Assembly: GCA_963738665.1 (NCBI GenBank)
Contig: CAVTXL010000003.1
Coordinates: 558,001 to 622,000 of the forward strand
DNA length: 64,000 nucleotides
Source of the DNA: JABDGM01 sp963738665
GTDB lineage: Bacteria > Planctomycetota > Planctomycetia > Pirellulales > Lacipirellulaceae
Direction of reading: 5' to 3'
Part shown: one piece after another, positions 38,098 through 47,181 of the stretch
Layout of the letters: every line of letters begins with the position of its first letter
Position numbering within the stretch: the stretch's first letter is position 1
The notes under the pieces: model-generated
Told to the model about the DNA's origin: nothing
Databases searched by the model: none
The model's input: only the letters and a program-made list of their open reading frames with translations
Position numbers and translations under genes: made by a program

Positions 38098-39182
38098 GTC
38101 GTCCTCCAGGCCAATGCCGAAAGGGCAGCCGCACCGGCAAACACCGCCGAACGATTTCCGGCCTCGCACGACGGCAGCTCAACGTCGTGCGACAAACTCC
38201 AGACGTTCACCGGCAACTGCAGTTTGTCGGCCAGCCAGGTCCCGAAGTTTGGCAGCGAGGCGCCGCCCCCCAGCAGCCAGACCCCGGCCGGCTGCAAATG
38301 GCGCCTCTGCGTCTCCAAAAACTGCAATGTCTTGCGTGCCTGTCGGCACAGGTTGTCGAGCGTGCTTTCGATCGCTGCGCCAATCGTCGCTTGTGCAGCA
38401 CGATCGCCCGCTGGATGTTCCGCCGACGGGGTCGGCATAATTCCATGCACATCAGCCAAGTGCTGGGCCACATCCAGCGTGACGTCAAACCGCCGGGCAA
38501 TCGCATCCAGCGCGCGGCCGAAACCGCAGTCGGCCGTGCGCCGCGTGTACCACGGCCGATTGTCGCCTACCACACAGAACGTTGTGTTCCAGAAGCCCCA
38601 ATCGATTGCCAGGGCCCGCCGCCCGCTCGCCAGGCCCGCCAGCGAAACGGCCCGCGCCATCGCAAGCGGCGTGCCGTCGACTACCCAGCAATCCAATCCG
38701 GCCTGGCCGCAATCGCGCGACAATTGAGCCAACCAAGGCCGCGCGATCGCCAGCATGTTCACGTTGAAACTGTCGTTCGCCTTCTCTTGGGCCGTCTCCA
38801 GTTCCCAAAAATCAAACTCCATGGCCACGTTCTGCTCTTCCCACTCTGCGGCCAACTCATTGGCGATGATCGACCGCCGTTCGGCGTTCTCACCCGGCGG
38901 CACCGACAGCCCCCTCAATTGGCATACATTCATGGGCAGTGCGCACACGGCGTTGCGGCCGGCAAATCGACCGCATTGCCGGGCAGCGCGAATCTCAACC
39001 GCCGACGAGACCGGCTGATCCAAACCCAGCCGATCGTGCCCTGGCCACGACGCGGGCCGTTGGAGCACGGCGGCGCGATGCAGGCGCACTGCCCCGCCGG
39101 GGCCGTCGCGGGCAACTTGTGCCAGCTTCACGGCGCGGGTTCCCACGTCGACGCCGATCCAACCTAGTCGTCGCGATGCCAT
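38094..39182 (-). CDS. pilM: PilM-like actin-fold protein
   Basis: 362 residues from ATG 39182 (MASRRLGWIGVDVGTRAVKL). The actin-like ATP-binding signature is G-V-D-V-G-T-R-A-V-K. Later parts are R-R-A-L-A-I-D-W-G-F-W-N-T-T-F-C-V-V and V-W-L-L-G-G-G-A-S-L-P-N-F, the phosphate-2 and adenosine motifs of PilM/EutJ. Located in the cytoplasm, it binds PilN and connects to PilB/PilC. The frame is open from the upstream small gene without a stop, but the ATG here starts the conserved domain exactly, so a separate start is preferred. Confidence 0.85.
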   Translation of the reverse strand: MASRRLGWIGVDVGTRAVKLAQVARDGPGGAVRLHRAAVLQRPASWPGHDRLGLDQPVSSAVEIRAARQCGRFAGRNAVCALPMNVCQLRGLSVPPGENAERRSIIANELAAEWEEQNVAMEFDFWELETAQEKANDSFNVNMLAIARPWLAQLSRDCGQAGLDCWVVDGTPLAMARAVSLAGLASGRRALAIDWGFWNTTFCVVGDNRPWYTRRTADCGFGRALDAIARRFDVTLDVAQHLADVHGIMPTPSAEHPAGDRAAQATIGAAIESTLDNLCRQARKTLQFLETQRRHLQPAGVWLLGGGASLPNFGTWLADKLQLPVNVWSLSHDVELPSCEAGNRSAVFAGAAALSALAWRTT

Positions 39183-39231
39183 CGTAATCGTTAGCTCTTC
39201 CGTTGTGCCCTGACTGCAAGATTCAAGACGG

Positions 39232-39545
39232 TCAGTTGGCAGCCGCCTGTGCTGCCGGCTTTCGCGCCACTGCTGGGCGATGATTTCAATTTTCGTCAAC
39301 CGTGCATCCATTTGATGCAGCGTCGCGGCGATGTCTTTAAGCACGGGCAACGATTGCTGGGCCGCACTCTGGTAGCTCTGCGCAGGTGCTCCGTCGTTCA
39401 CGTCGCCGCGCGCCGCGCCGGGCGGCAACGCCGCGCCGGCCAGCATGCCGGCCCCGACAAGCAACGCGCACGTCGCGGTGCGCCTCAAACGGCGCGCGTC
39501 AGCCAATCCTGCAACTTGCCTGGCCGTTTGCAGTTCATGTTTCAC
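39232..39545 (-). CDS. Small single-pass protein between pilC and pilM
   Basis: About 104 residues from GTG 39545. One hydrophobic segment after a basic N-terminus (TATCALLVGAGMLAGAALPP) could be a signal peptide or membrane anchor; a short helix follows (SLPVLKDIAATLHQMDARLT, KIEIIAQQW). In the present frame it reads on into pilM. A one-base shift near 39255 gives V-A-R-K-P-A-A-Q-A-A-A-N and a TGA at 39232-39234, which I take as the real end. No family recognised; by position it may be a pilus assembly accessory. Confidence 0.5.
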
Positions 39546-39560
39546 CTCACTGGAATCTGG

Positions 39561-40776
39561 TTACTTTGCCATCGTCGACAGGTCGAACATCGGGAACATC
39601 ACGGACATGACGATCGTCGCCACGATGACGCCCATAAACACGATGATCAGCGGCTCCAAGACCGTGGCCAACTCGCGGAGTTTTGTCTCACCCTCTTCTT
39701 CGTAGTACTCTCCCATCAGTTCCGTGACAGTGCCGAGCGTCCCGGTGCGCTCCGCGGTGAGCACCATTTCCGCCGCCACGGACGGCACGAACCCCGCGTT
39801 GATCAGTGAGCTGGCCAGGCCGCGGCCATTGAGAATCGCCTCTTCCAGCTCGACGAACAGTTGCTGGTAAAGCGAGTTCTTGACGGCGTTGCGGGTGAGC
39901 CGGATTCCTTCCAAGAGCGGAACGCCGCTTTCGATCATGAGTCCCAACAAGCGAAAGCTGCGTCCGACGTAGAACGACCGCGTAATGTCGCGAATCACGA
40001 CCAGGTTCAGCAGCAACGCGTCCCACCAGCGTCGTCCGGCCTGCGCTACGGCGCGAGGCAACCAGGCCGACCAGCCCGCCAATCCCGACCGATAGCCAAA
40101 TCGCCACGTGATTGCGGAGGAGGTTCGACATACCGACCACCGCCTTGGTCACGACCGGCAGGGCGATGTTGTGCTCGGCGAAGATGTCGACAAACTTCGG
40201 CAATACGAATGTCACCAATCCCATCACCACGAGCGACGAAATGCTGGCTAGCAGTACCGGATATGCCAATAGCGTGCGGATCGTCGTTCGAATGCGAATT
40301 TCGCTGCGCTGAAATTGCGCCAAACGGCTTAATACCTCGGGCAGCTTGCCGGCCGCTTCCCCCGCGGCAACGCTCGCCACGTATGCCCCGCCGAATATGC
40401 CCGCCTGTGCATTCATCGCGTCCGAAATACTCTTGCCGCCCGTCACGTCACGATGAATTTGCGTCAGCACGCTGCGTAAGGTCGCGCTGCGGCACTGGTG
40501 GGCCAGCGACTCGAAGGCCGATGCCAGGTCGACGCCTGAGCGCGTCATAATCGCCAGTTGCGTAGTCACGCTCAAAAGGTCGCGCCGCGAAAGGTTCGAA
40601 CGCTCGCGGGCCCCCATCAACGAACGCCATCCCGCATTTCCCGCCTTCTTGCGGACGTCGATGGGGAACAACTTCTGCTCGCGCAGCGCCTTCTTCACCG
40701 CCGCGATATCGGCAGCCGTCATGTGGCCCGACTGGATTTCGCCGGCCGTCGTCTTGGCTGTGTAGGTGAATTGCAT
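39561..40776 (-). CDS. pilC: PilC/GspF-like inner-membrane platform protein, frameshifted
   Basis: Repaired product ~404 residues; ATG 40776 (MQFTYTAKTTAGEIQSGHMT). Two GspF domains: the first with SRRDLLSVTTQLAIMTRSGV and D-L-A-S-A-F-E-S-L-A, helices LLAYPVLLASISSLVVMGLV and IWLSVGIGGLVGLV; the second with SFRLLGLMIESGVPLLEGIR, G-L-A-S-S-L-I-N-A-G and a last helix VLEPLIIVFMGVIVATIVMS. The frame shifts at ~40045-40060, within the second membrane segment. PilC/GspF is the inner-membrane platform driven by PilB. A heptad repeat of ~80 bp separates it from pilB. Confidence 0.9.
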
Positions 40777-40777
40777 G

Positions 40778-40856
40778 GGTTGAGAGTCGAGAGCGGAGAG
40801 CCAAGAGTTTAGGGCCGCAATACTCTGGCTCTTGACTCTCAACTCGTGACTTGTTC
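40778..40856. repeat. Heptad-phased inverted repeat between pilB and pilC
   Basis: GAGAGTC GAGAGCG GAGAGCC AAGAGTT on one side, TCTGGCT CTTGACT CTCAACT CGTGACT on the other: arms are complementary and each is built of 7-base units. It occupies almost the whole gap. Confidence 0.8.
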
Positions 40857-42653
40857 TTACTCGAAATATGCGACCCGCATGACTTCTTCCAAACTCGTGT
40901 GTTCCTTCTCGGCCAGGCGCACGCCTTGCTCGAGGAGCGTCTTGCCGCCGGAGCTCTGGTAACAATCGCGAATCTCGTCCGTGCCGGCACCCGCCGATAT
41001 CAACGCCCGCAGCTCGCGATCGACGACCATCACTTCGTAGATGCCCGTCCGGCCGACGAAGCCAGTGTCGTGGCACTTGGCGCACCCTTCACCGCGAATA
41101 AAACTGCGGCGCCGGTCGCCCTGATAGTGAATCGTTTCCAACAGCTCGGCCGAAGCGTAGACGAACGCCTTGCAGGCCGGACACACGGTCCGCACGAGCC
41201 GCTGGGCAATCACGCCGACCAGCGCAGCGGCGATCTTGAACGGTTCGACGCCCATGTCGGCCAGCCGGTGAATGGCCCCGGCGCGAATCGTTCGTATGCA
41301 GAGTGCTCAGCACGAGGTGCCCCGTGAGCGCGGCCTGCACTGCAATTTGCGCCGTCGCGACGTCGCGGATTTCCCCGATCATGATGATGTCCGGGTCTTG
41401 TCGCAAAATTGAACGCAGCGCCGAGCTAAACGAGAGCTGCCGCGATTCGTCCACCTGAATCTGATTTACCAGCTCCACCTGGTATTCGACCGGGTCTTCG
41501 ACCGAGACCACGTTGCGATGCACCGACTTGATCAGTTCCAGCGCCGAATACAGCGTCGTCGTCTTGCCGCTGCCGGTCGGCCCCGTCACGAGCATCAGGC
41601 CGTACGGCTTCGCCAAGAGCTGCTTGACGCGTTTCAGCATGTCCGGCGGAAAACCCAGCAGGTCCAGGCTGAATGTCAGGTTCTCTTTGTCCAAGATGCG
41701 CAACACGATTTTCTCGCCCAGCACGGTCGGCAGCGTCGACACGCGGAAATCGACCTCACGCCCCTCGACCGTCACTTGGAATCGCCCGTCTTGCGGCCGA
41801 TGGTGCTCGGCAATGTCCATTTTGCCCATCACCTTGATGCGCGAAACAGCGCCGGGTGCATGTCGCGCCGCGGCCGCAGCGCTTCATACATTTGACCGTC
41901 GACTCGAAACCGCACGATCGAGAATTTACGACTCGGCTCGATATGAATGTCGCTCGCCCCGGCTCGAATCGCCTGCACGAGCAGGTAGTTCACCAGGTTG
42001 ATGATCGGGCTGCCGTCGACCATCGACTCGACGTTCGTCAGGTCGACCTCGGCCGCGTCGGCCTGCAACAGCACGGTCGATTCGTCGATGTCGGCCGTGA
42101 CCGTATCGACTTCGAAACCTTCCTCGTAGCAGCGCGGCAGCGTCCGCTGAATGCTGCTGCGAAACGCAAACACCGGCCGCACCCTGAGCTGCGTCACCCG
42201 CTCGATCTCGTCGATTTGCTCGAGGTTTTGCGGATCGGCCATTGCCACGCAGAGCGTGTCACGAACTTTGAACAGCGCCAGTGCGTCCAGCATCTCGGCG
42301 ATCCGTTTGGGCATTAGTCGCACGGCCACCGGGTCGATCATGCCGTCGCGGAGCCGCGTGGCGGGCACGCCCAGATGGTTTTCGATGAAGGGCAAGATCG
42401 CGTCTTCCTGGACCATGCCCATCTCGACGAGCACTTCGCCCAGCCGCAAGCCTTTTTGGGATCCGGCGGCCAGCGCTTGGTCCAACTGCTCCGGTGTAAT
42501 GATGTCGGCGCCGACGAGCTGCTGGCCGAGCGTCGCCCGCCCTGGACGGATTAGCGGCGAAGCGCTCGCTTCGACGCGCGGCGCAACGACAGCCGCCACG
42601 CCAGCCGGATCGGCGGCGCGCGGGTCGCGTTCAGTGGTTGCCGTCGCGCTCAT
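40857..42653 (-). CDS. pilB: PilB/GspE-type assembly ATPase, two frameshifts
   Basis: Repaired product ~598 residues; ATG 42653 overlaps the STAS stop (ATGA). N-terminal MshEN/GspE_N-like part (LGQQLVGADIITPEQLDQAL, GLRLGEVLVEMGMVQEDAIL). The ATPase domain has Walker A VTGPTGSGKTTTLYSALE, the Asp box (SSALRSILRQDPDIIMIGEI-RD), His box (L-S-T-L-H-T-N-D-S) and a zinc-binding tetracysteine (C-P-A-C ... C-A-K-C). Frames change at ~41855 (S-R-I-K-V-M-G-K-M continues) and ~41282 (A-G-A-I-H-R-L-A-D-M-G continues). It powers pilus or pseudopilus extension from the cytoplasm. No PilT is in the window. Confidence 0.92.
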
Positions 42654-42984
42654 AGCACAAAGCTCCGCACGGCGCTGCCCGTATCGGAAAAGGTCTCAAA
42701 CCGCGCGCGACGCCGGTCGCCTTCAACACTTCTTGGAACAACGTGCCAGGGTTGGCCAACTTCAGTGCCCCGCCCAACCGCTGGTATTCCTCTTGGGTAT
42801 CGAGCAGCAGCTCCAAACCCGAGCTGTCCACCACCGCGACACCCTGCAAGTCGAGCACCACGTGCGGCTGTCCGTGCTCGGGACGGCGGGCCAGTACGAC
42901 CGCCAGCGCCGGCACCTGGTCGCCGGCGATCCGCTCGCCGCCGCCAATCACGTCCACCGCGCCCTGTCGCTTCCTTTCAAACAT
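42650..42984 (-). CDS. STAS-domain protein (anti-sigma factor antagonist type), frameshifted at its end
   Basis: About 111 residues. The STAS core is VVLDLQGVAVVDSSGLELLL, with the Ser pair that is the phosphorylation site in SpoIIAA-like proteins, then LGGALKLANPGTLFQEVLKA. Near 42708 the frame shifts: one frame over it reads R-F-E-T-F-S-D-T-G-S-A-V-R-S-F-V-L and stops at a TGA overlapping the pilB ATG. Placed between a histidine kinase and pilB, so it may tie pilus assembly to the signalling pair; a matching anti-sigma kinase is not in the window. Confidence 0.8.
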
Positions 42985-42994
42985 GCTCGGTACT

Positions 42995-43078
42995 CGCTAT
43001 TCGATGCTGGACGCTCGGCGCCTCGCACTGGCGCTGCCGTGCTACATGGAGCACCGTGCGCCGAGCATCGAGCATCGT
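42995..43078. repeat. Heptad-phased inverted repeat (ATGCTGG/CGAGCAT type)
   Basis: CGATGCT GGACGCT CGGCGCC and GCCGAGC ATCGAGC ATCG form imperfect complementary arms. The same type occurs at 52758-52828. Confidence 0.75.
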
Positions 43079-43080
43079 TG

Positions 43081-44924
43081 CTACCCCCTCGGGAGCGTCA
43101 AACAAAATGTACTGCCCTTGTCCAATACGCTCTCGACGGTGATCCGGCCGCCGTGCAACCGGGCCACCTCTTGCGCCAGCGCCAGGCCCAGACCCGTGCC
43201 GGTTTCTTGCTGCACGCGCGGGTCGCTGCTGCGAAAGAATTTGTCAAACACCTTGGTCAGCTCGTCTTCTGCAATGCCCACGCCGGTGTCTTCGACGCTG
43301 ACCTCGATCTGCTGATCGGTGACGTTGACGCGAAACGTCACCCGACCGCGCGCGGCGTGTACTTCACCGCGTTGCCCAGCAGATTCACGAGCAGCGTCGC
43401 GATTTTGTCCTTGTCCAGCTCCGGTTCCGGCAGCTTCTCCGGCAGCACGACTTCCAGCGCCAATTCCTTCTCGGCTACTTGCGGTCGCACTTTGTTGAGG
43501 ACCTCATTCAACATGCGGCCCAGGTCCGTGACTTGCTTATTGAGCGACAGCGATCCCAGCTCCATGCTGCTGACGCTCAACAAATCGTCGACAAACCGGG
43601 CCAGCCGCGTGGCCTCGGAATTGATCGTATTCAAGAACTGTTTTTGCTGTTCGACGTCGATCATGTCGGCCAGCGCCAACGTCTCGGCGTAGGCCTTGAT
43701 GTTAGCCAGCGGCGTTCGCAGCTCGTGCGTGGCCGTGTCGACGAACTGGTCCCGCATCTCCTCGGCCAGTTTTTGCTGCGTCACATCGCGTACGCTCCAG
43801 ACGTGCGTGTCGTGCTTTTCGCTTCCTACAATGCAGATCGGGTGGCGGGCCACACGGATGACCCGCAACTGGCCGTTTTCCTCGCGGGTTAGTTCGGTCA
43901 CGACCGACCGATCCCGGTTGTCGTCGACCAAGAGCGGATCGGCCTGAGGCAGCGACCATTCACTCTTCAACTGATCCGTCATTCTCGGCGTGGTTTTCTC
44001 GGCGTCGGCGTCGGCAAGTCGGCTCGCCTCGCGCAGCCCCAACAGCACGCCCATTGGCAAGTTCGCATACGTCAACCGTCCCTCGCCGTCGCTGGTCGCC
44101 ACACCATCGGGAATGCTGTTCAGCACGGCGTCGAGCCGGCTCCGCCGCGCCTCTTGCCGGGACTGGCGAATCTGATCGCTCAGCGAATCGGCGTGGGGCG
44201 ACGTTAAGCCGTTCTGAATAAAGCGATTCCATCCAATCGCAGCCGCCCCGACGCTCGTAACCTCGTGGAGCGCGCAGCTTTGCACCGAGGGGCTCATCGC
44301 CACCTCGACAAGCTGGCCTTCAATTTCGGCAAATGGCTGCGTCAACCGGACCAGGACGATCGCCCCCATCAGCAGGCAGGCCGCCGGGCCGACAAAAGCC
44401 AGCGGCGCCATTTGCAACCCGGTTCGCGCGTAACTCCAGATCGTCGGCTTGGGCAGCCCCAGCCGCAGCGACCCCAGCTTCGTGCCGCCGGCCGCCAGTG
44501 GCGACCGGAATTCGTGAATCATTGTCCCGCCTGAGCTTACGTACTCGACGCGGGTTACGTCGCCCCAGCGGTCCGTAATTCCGCCCCGGTCGACGACCGG
44601 TTGGCCAACGAGGTCCTTGCGCGAGTGCGCAGCAAACTTGCCGTCGGGCGCGGCGAGGGCGCAGTAGGCTGCTCGGCTGGAGGCGCAAATTTCCTCCACT
44701 GCGCGCTGCAGGCCTTTGTCTTGATCGCGGAGATAGCTCAGGGCCGCTGTATCGGCACCTTTGCTCAAATTGCGCAGTGCCGCCCCCTCGGAAAGATCTT
44801 CGGTTACGACGTGCGCTACATAGACCGCGCCCACCCCCAGCCAGACCAGCGCCGCGGCCCCAAAAAATAGATAATAAGCCGCCACTTTGCGGGGGAAACG
44901 TATTTGCGGCACTTTGGCAAACAT
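43081..44924 (-). CDS. Membrane sensor histidine kinase, frameshifted
   Basis: Repaired product ~614 residues; ATG 44924 has RBS AGGGAAGGGAAG. First helix AAYYLFFGAAALVWLGVGAV, a periplasmic sensor of ~170 residues, second helix (APLAFVGPAACLLMGAIVLV), a HAMP-like linker, a PAS-like domain (LDAVLNSIPDGVATSDGEGR), then HisKA with the H-box D-T-A-T-H-E-L-R-T-P-L-A-N-I. The ATPase domain has L-L-G-N-A-V-K-Y-T-P, V-E-D-T-G-V-G-I-A and G-T-G-L-G-L-A-L-A. The frame shifts at ~43350 (C-terminal part G-R-V-T-F-R-V-N-V). It lies with a response regulator upstream and STAS/pilB downstream on the same strand, so pilus assembly is a likely output. Confidence 0.88.
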
Positions 44925-45007
44925 TCGGCTTCCCTTCCCTCGATCCGGGCGCTCCGTGCCCTCCGCTGCCGTTCGGACGCTGGCGTCAGCGCCGCGATTC
45001 CGCCCAT

Positions 45008-45400
45008 TTACGACCGGCAGCCGGCCGCCAGGCATTCCTCGATGCAAGCAACTAACTCACTCGGGCTGAATGGTTTTGGCAGGGCCATCGACACGCCCGG
45101 TTGTTGCTGCAACTTCGGCAGGTCGATTTCCATACACTTCGCGGTCAGCAAGATGAACGGCGTCTTTCCGTAGGCCGGCAACTGGCGGATGTACTCGCAC
45201 AACTGAATGCCCGTCATCATGGGCATCTGCTGGTCGGAGAGCACGAGGTCAAATTGGCCTTTGCGCAACAGGTCCAGCGCCGCCCGGCCGTTGTTGGCGC
45301 TGGTCACGTCAAACCCGGCGCGGACCAGGTTGAAACAAATAACGCCCGACAACGCCGCGTTATCCTCGACAACCAGTATCTTTGCCTTGTGTTCCATCAT
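45008..45400 (-). CDS. Single-domain response regulator (CheY-like)
   Basis: 130 residues, receiver domain only: acidic pair V-V-E-D-N, phosphoryl Asp in D-L-V-L-S-D-Q-Q-M-P, switch Thr in F-I-L-L-T-A-K and Lys in L-P-K-P-F. No output domain, so it acts by protein contact, as in pilus control or phosphorelays. It is the first gene of the minus-strand unit that runs into the kinase 84 bp further on and pilB. Confidence 0.9.
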   Translation of the reverse strand: MMEHKAKILVVEDNAALSGVICFNLVRAGFDVTSANNGRAALDLLRKGQFDLVLSDQQMPMMTGIQLCEYIRQLPAYGKTPFILLTAKCMEIDLPKLQQQPGVSMALPKPFSPSELVACIEECLAAGCRS

Positions 45401-45625
45401 CGTTGCCGCCTACTTACCAAACATGGCCCAAAGCAGTGCCGTGGCCGGCCGGCATTTCGGCGCAATCCCTCAAAACATGCTTATCGGCTTCCTGCGACCC
45501 GATCTTTGCTACAATCGAAAAACTTAACCCAAGCCGCAGCAAACACGCAGTGTTTCCATTTTGTTGACTCGCCTCAGATAACGGATTTTGTTCGCGTAAT
45601 CTCTGGGCTGGCTGCTGCTAGCAGT

Positions 45626-46060
45626 CTATAGCTCGTCGTAGTTCACAGTCGGATCGCTCTTGGTCGGCGTCGCCGAATTAATGATGAACTGGCCGCTGCC
45701 ATAGCAGTATTGCCACGACTCGGTGCCGTCCAAGCCCGAGATCGCACTCGTCCCGGACGTCATTTTGACGTCATCGTTGTTGCCATACGCCTCGCACTTC
45801 GGAAAGCCGCCGCGGAGGTAGTTCGCCAAATTCAGTTTGAGCGTGTCCGGATCGCCATCGGCGCCCGGCAGCGCACCACCATGCTCGGCCGCGTAACGTT
45901 CCACGGCATCCCGCACGACGGCCAACGTTTGCTTCACGCCGTTGTCGGTCGCGCGTGCGGACGTGTTCAGCAGCTTCGGCGCCGCCACGGCCGCCAAAAT
46001 GCCGAGGATCATCACCACGACCACCAGTTCCACTAACGTAAAACCTTTCATCTTGCGCAT
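45626..46060 (-). CDS. GspG-like major pseudopilin
   Basis: 144 residues; ATG 46060 with RBS GGGAGAA. Very short basic leader M-R-K-M-K-G followed by F-T-L-V-E-L-V-V-V-V-M: a type IV prepilin peptidase site with the +5 Glu. The rest has the pseudopilin form (V-K-Q-T-L-A-V-V-R-D-A-V-E-R-Y-A-A-E-H-G then NLANYLRGGFPKCEAYGNND), ending S-G-Q-F-I-I-N. Probably the main fibre subunit. It is divergent from the minor pseudopilin genes and upstream of the signalling/assembly unit. Confidence 0.88.
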   Translation of the reverse strand: MRKMKGFTLVELVVVVMILGILAAVAAPKLLNTSARATDNGVKQTLAVVRDAVERYAAEHGGALPGADGDPDTLKLNLANYLRGGFPKCEAYGNNDDVKMTSGTSAISGLDGTESWQYCYGSGQFIINSATPTKSDPTVNYDEL

Positions 46061-46593
46061 TGGAATTCTCCCGACCGTTCTCTTCCAAATGGCTTTGTGC
46101 TCTGATTCTCGCCGGTCACGCCAACGTGTCGAGCGAGTTACGAAGCCCACCGCCGTGTCCAGGGGCATTCACGAGAATTGACCCATACGATCCCCGGCGC
46201 CGGCGTCACCGGCAGGAACCGTGTTTACTTCCACAGCAAGATTAGCCCGCAAATTGCGCCAAGCGGCTGTTTAAAAAAACTTTGACCAGCGAGCAAAGTC
46301 GCCGAGGGAGGATTGACGCCAAATGCACTTGGCGCGGGTTATTCCGCAGGTCAGGTCCCGCGCGTCTCGCTCGGCATTCATTTGCGGGCCAGCGGAACAT
46401 TCGGACCAGGCGCAAAATTCGCTCTCTTCCAGCTAATTGGTCTGTCCAACTTCTCTCGGTTGTCTCGCCCATTGCCACAGACGGTACAAATCGACCGCGC
46501 TGCCAGCGCCGGACGTCGCGGTCCGTTGATGCGACGCAGGGGCTATGTTTGCAAGGGCGAAAGATTTCACCCAGGCAACTCTCCGTTTTGTAT
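46061..46593. other. Divergent intergenic region between the pseudopilin genes
   Basis: 533 bp between the oppositely oriented gspG-like gene and the plus-strand pseudopilin cluster; promoters for both are expected here. No RNA gene or repeat of the window's types is visible, and I could not find a convincing -35/-10 or -24/-12 pair. A seven-A run lies at ~46274-46280. Confidence 0.4.
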
Positions 46594-47154
46594 ATGCGCG
46601 GTCCGGCAAACACACAGCCGCCGATCGAGATCGTGTCCGTTCGAACGCGTCCTGGGCGGCGGTCGGTGCGGCCTGACGCTCACGGCGCGTTCACGTTCGT
46701 CGAGCTGGCCGTCGTCGTCCTGTTGATGGGCATCTTCGCGGCCGTCGCGATTCCTACTTATTTGAACTCGCTTGTTTTCTATCGCATAGAAGCAGCCGGA
46801 CGCCGCGTACAGGCCGACCTGGAACTTGTCGAGCAGGCGGCTCGCGTCGCGAGTGCCGCGCAAACGCTCACGTTTACCGGCTCGACGTACACCGCCGGCG
46901 CCGGCGTTGCTGGACTGAACAACCCGACTGGTTTGTATTCCGTCGATCTGGCCGCCGCGCCTTACCAGGTCAGCAGTGTTACGGCAAACTTCGGCGGCGC
47001 ACAGTTTGTTGCCTTCGACGGCTTTGGCGCGCCGAACTCCGGCGGCACGGTCGTTTTGACGGCGCCCCACTATCAGTGCACGATCACTCTCGACGCCGCG
47101 ACCGGGATGGTCTCGCTCTCGCGCATCTATGCCGGAGGACGAGCCGCCGAGTGA
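46594..47154 (+). CDS. Minor pseudopilin (GspH/PilE-like)
   Basis: 186 residues; ATG 46594 gives a long leader (~33 residues) before the cleavage-type segment A-F-T-F-V-E-L-A-V-V-V-L-L-M-G with Ala instead of Gly at -1 and Glu at +5. The body is short and beta-rich (AQTLTFTGSTYTAGAGVAGL, TANFGGAQFVAFDGFGAPNS, S-G-G-T-V-V-L-T-A-P), like GspH. First of four plus-strand pseudopilin-type genes; 27 bp to the next. Confidence 0.8.
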   Translation: MRGPANTQPPIEIVSVRTRPGRRSVRPDAHGAFTFVELAVVVLLMGIFAAVAIPTYLNSLVFYRIEAAGRRVQADLELVEQAARVASAAQTLTFTGSTYTAGAGVAGLNNPTGLYSVDLAAAPYQVSSVTANFGGAQFVAFDGFGAPNSGGTVVLTAPHYQCTITLDAATGMVSLSRIYAGGRAAE

Positions 47155-47181
47155 CCGGCCACGCAAAGCGCCTCAGTTTCC

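Noticed and set aside
42151..43692. 513-codon plus-strand frame over pilB, STAS and kinase
   Set aside because: Antisense to three recognised genes and without any family motif.
46282..46593. Upstream extension of the GspH-like pseudopilin
   Set aside because: It would give a leader of ~137 residues before the prepilin site; ATG 46594 gives a more plausible one.
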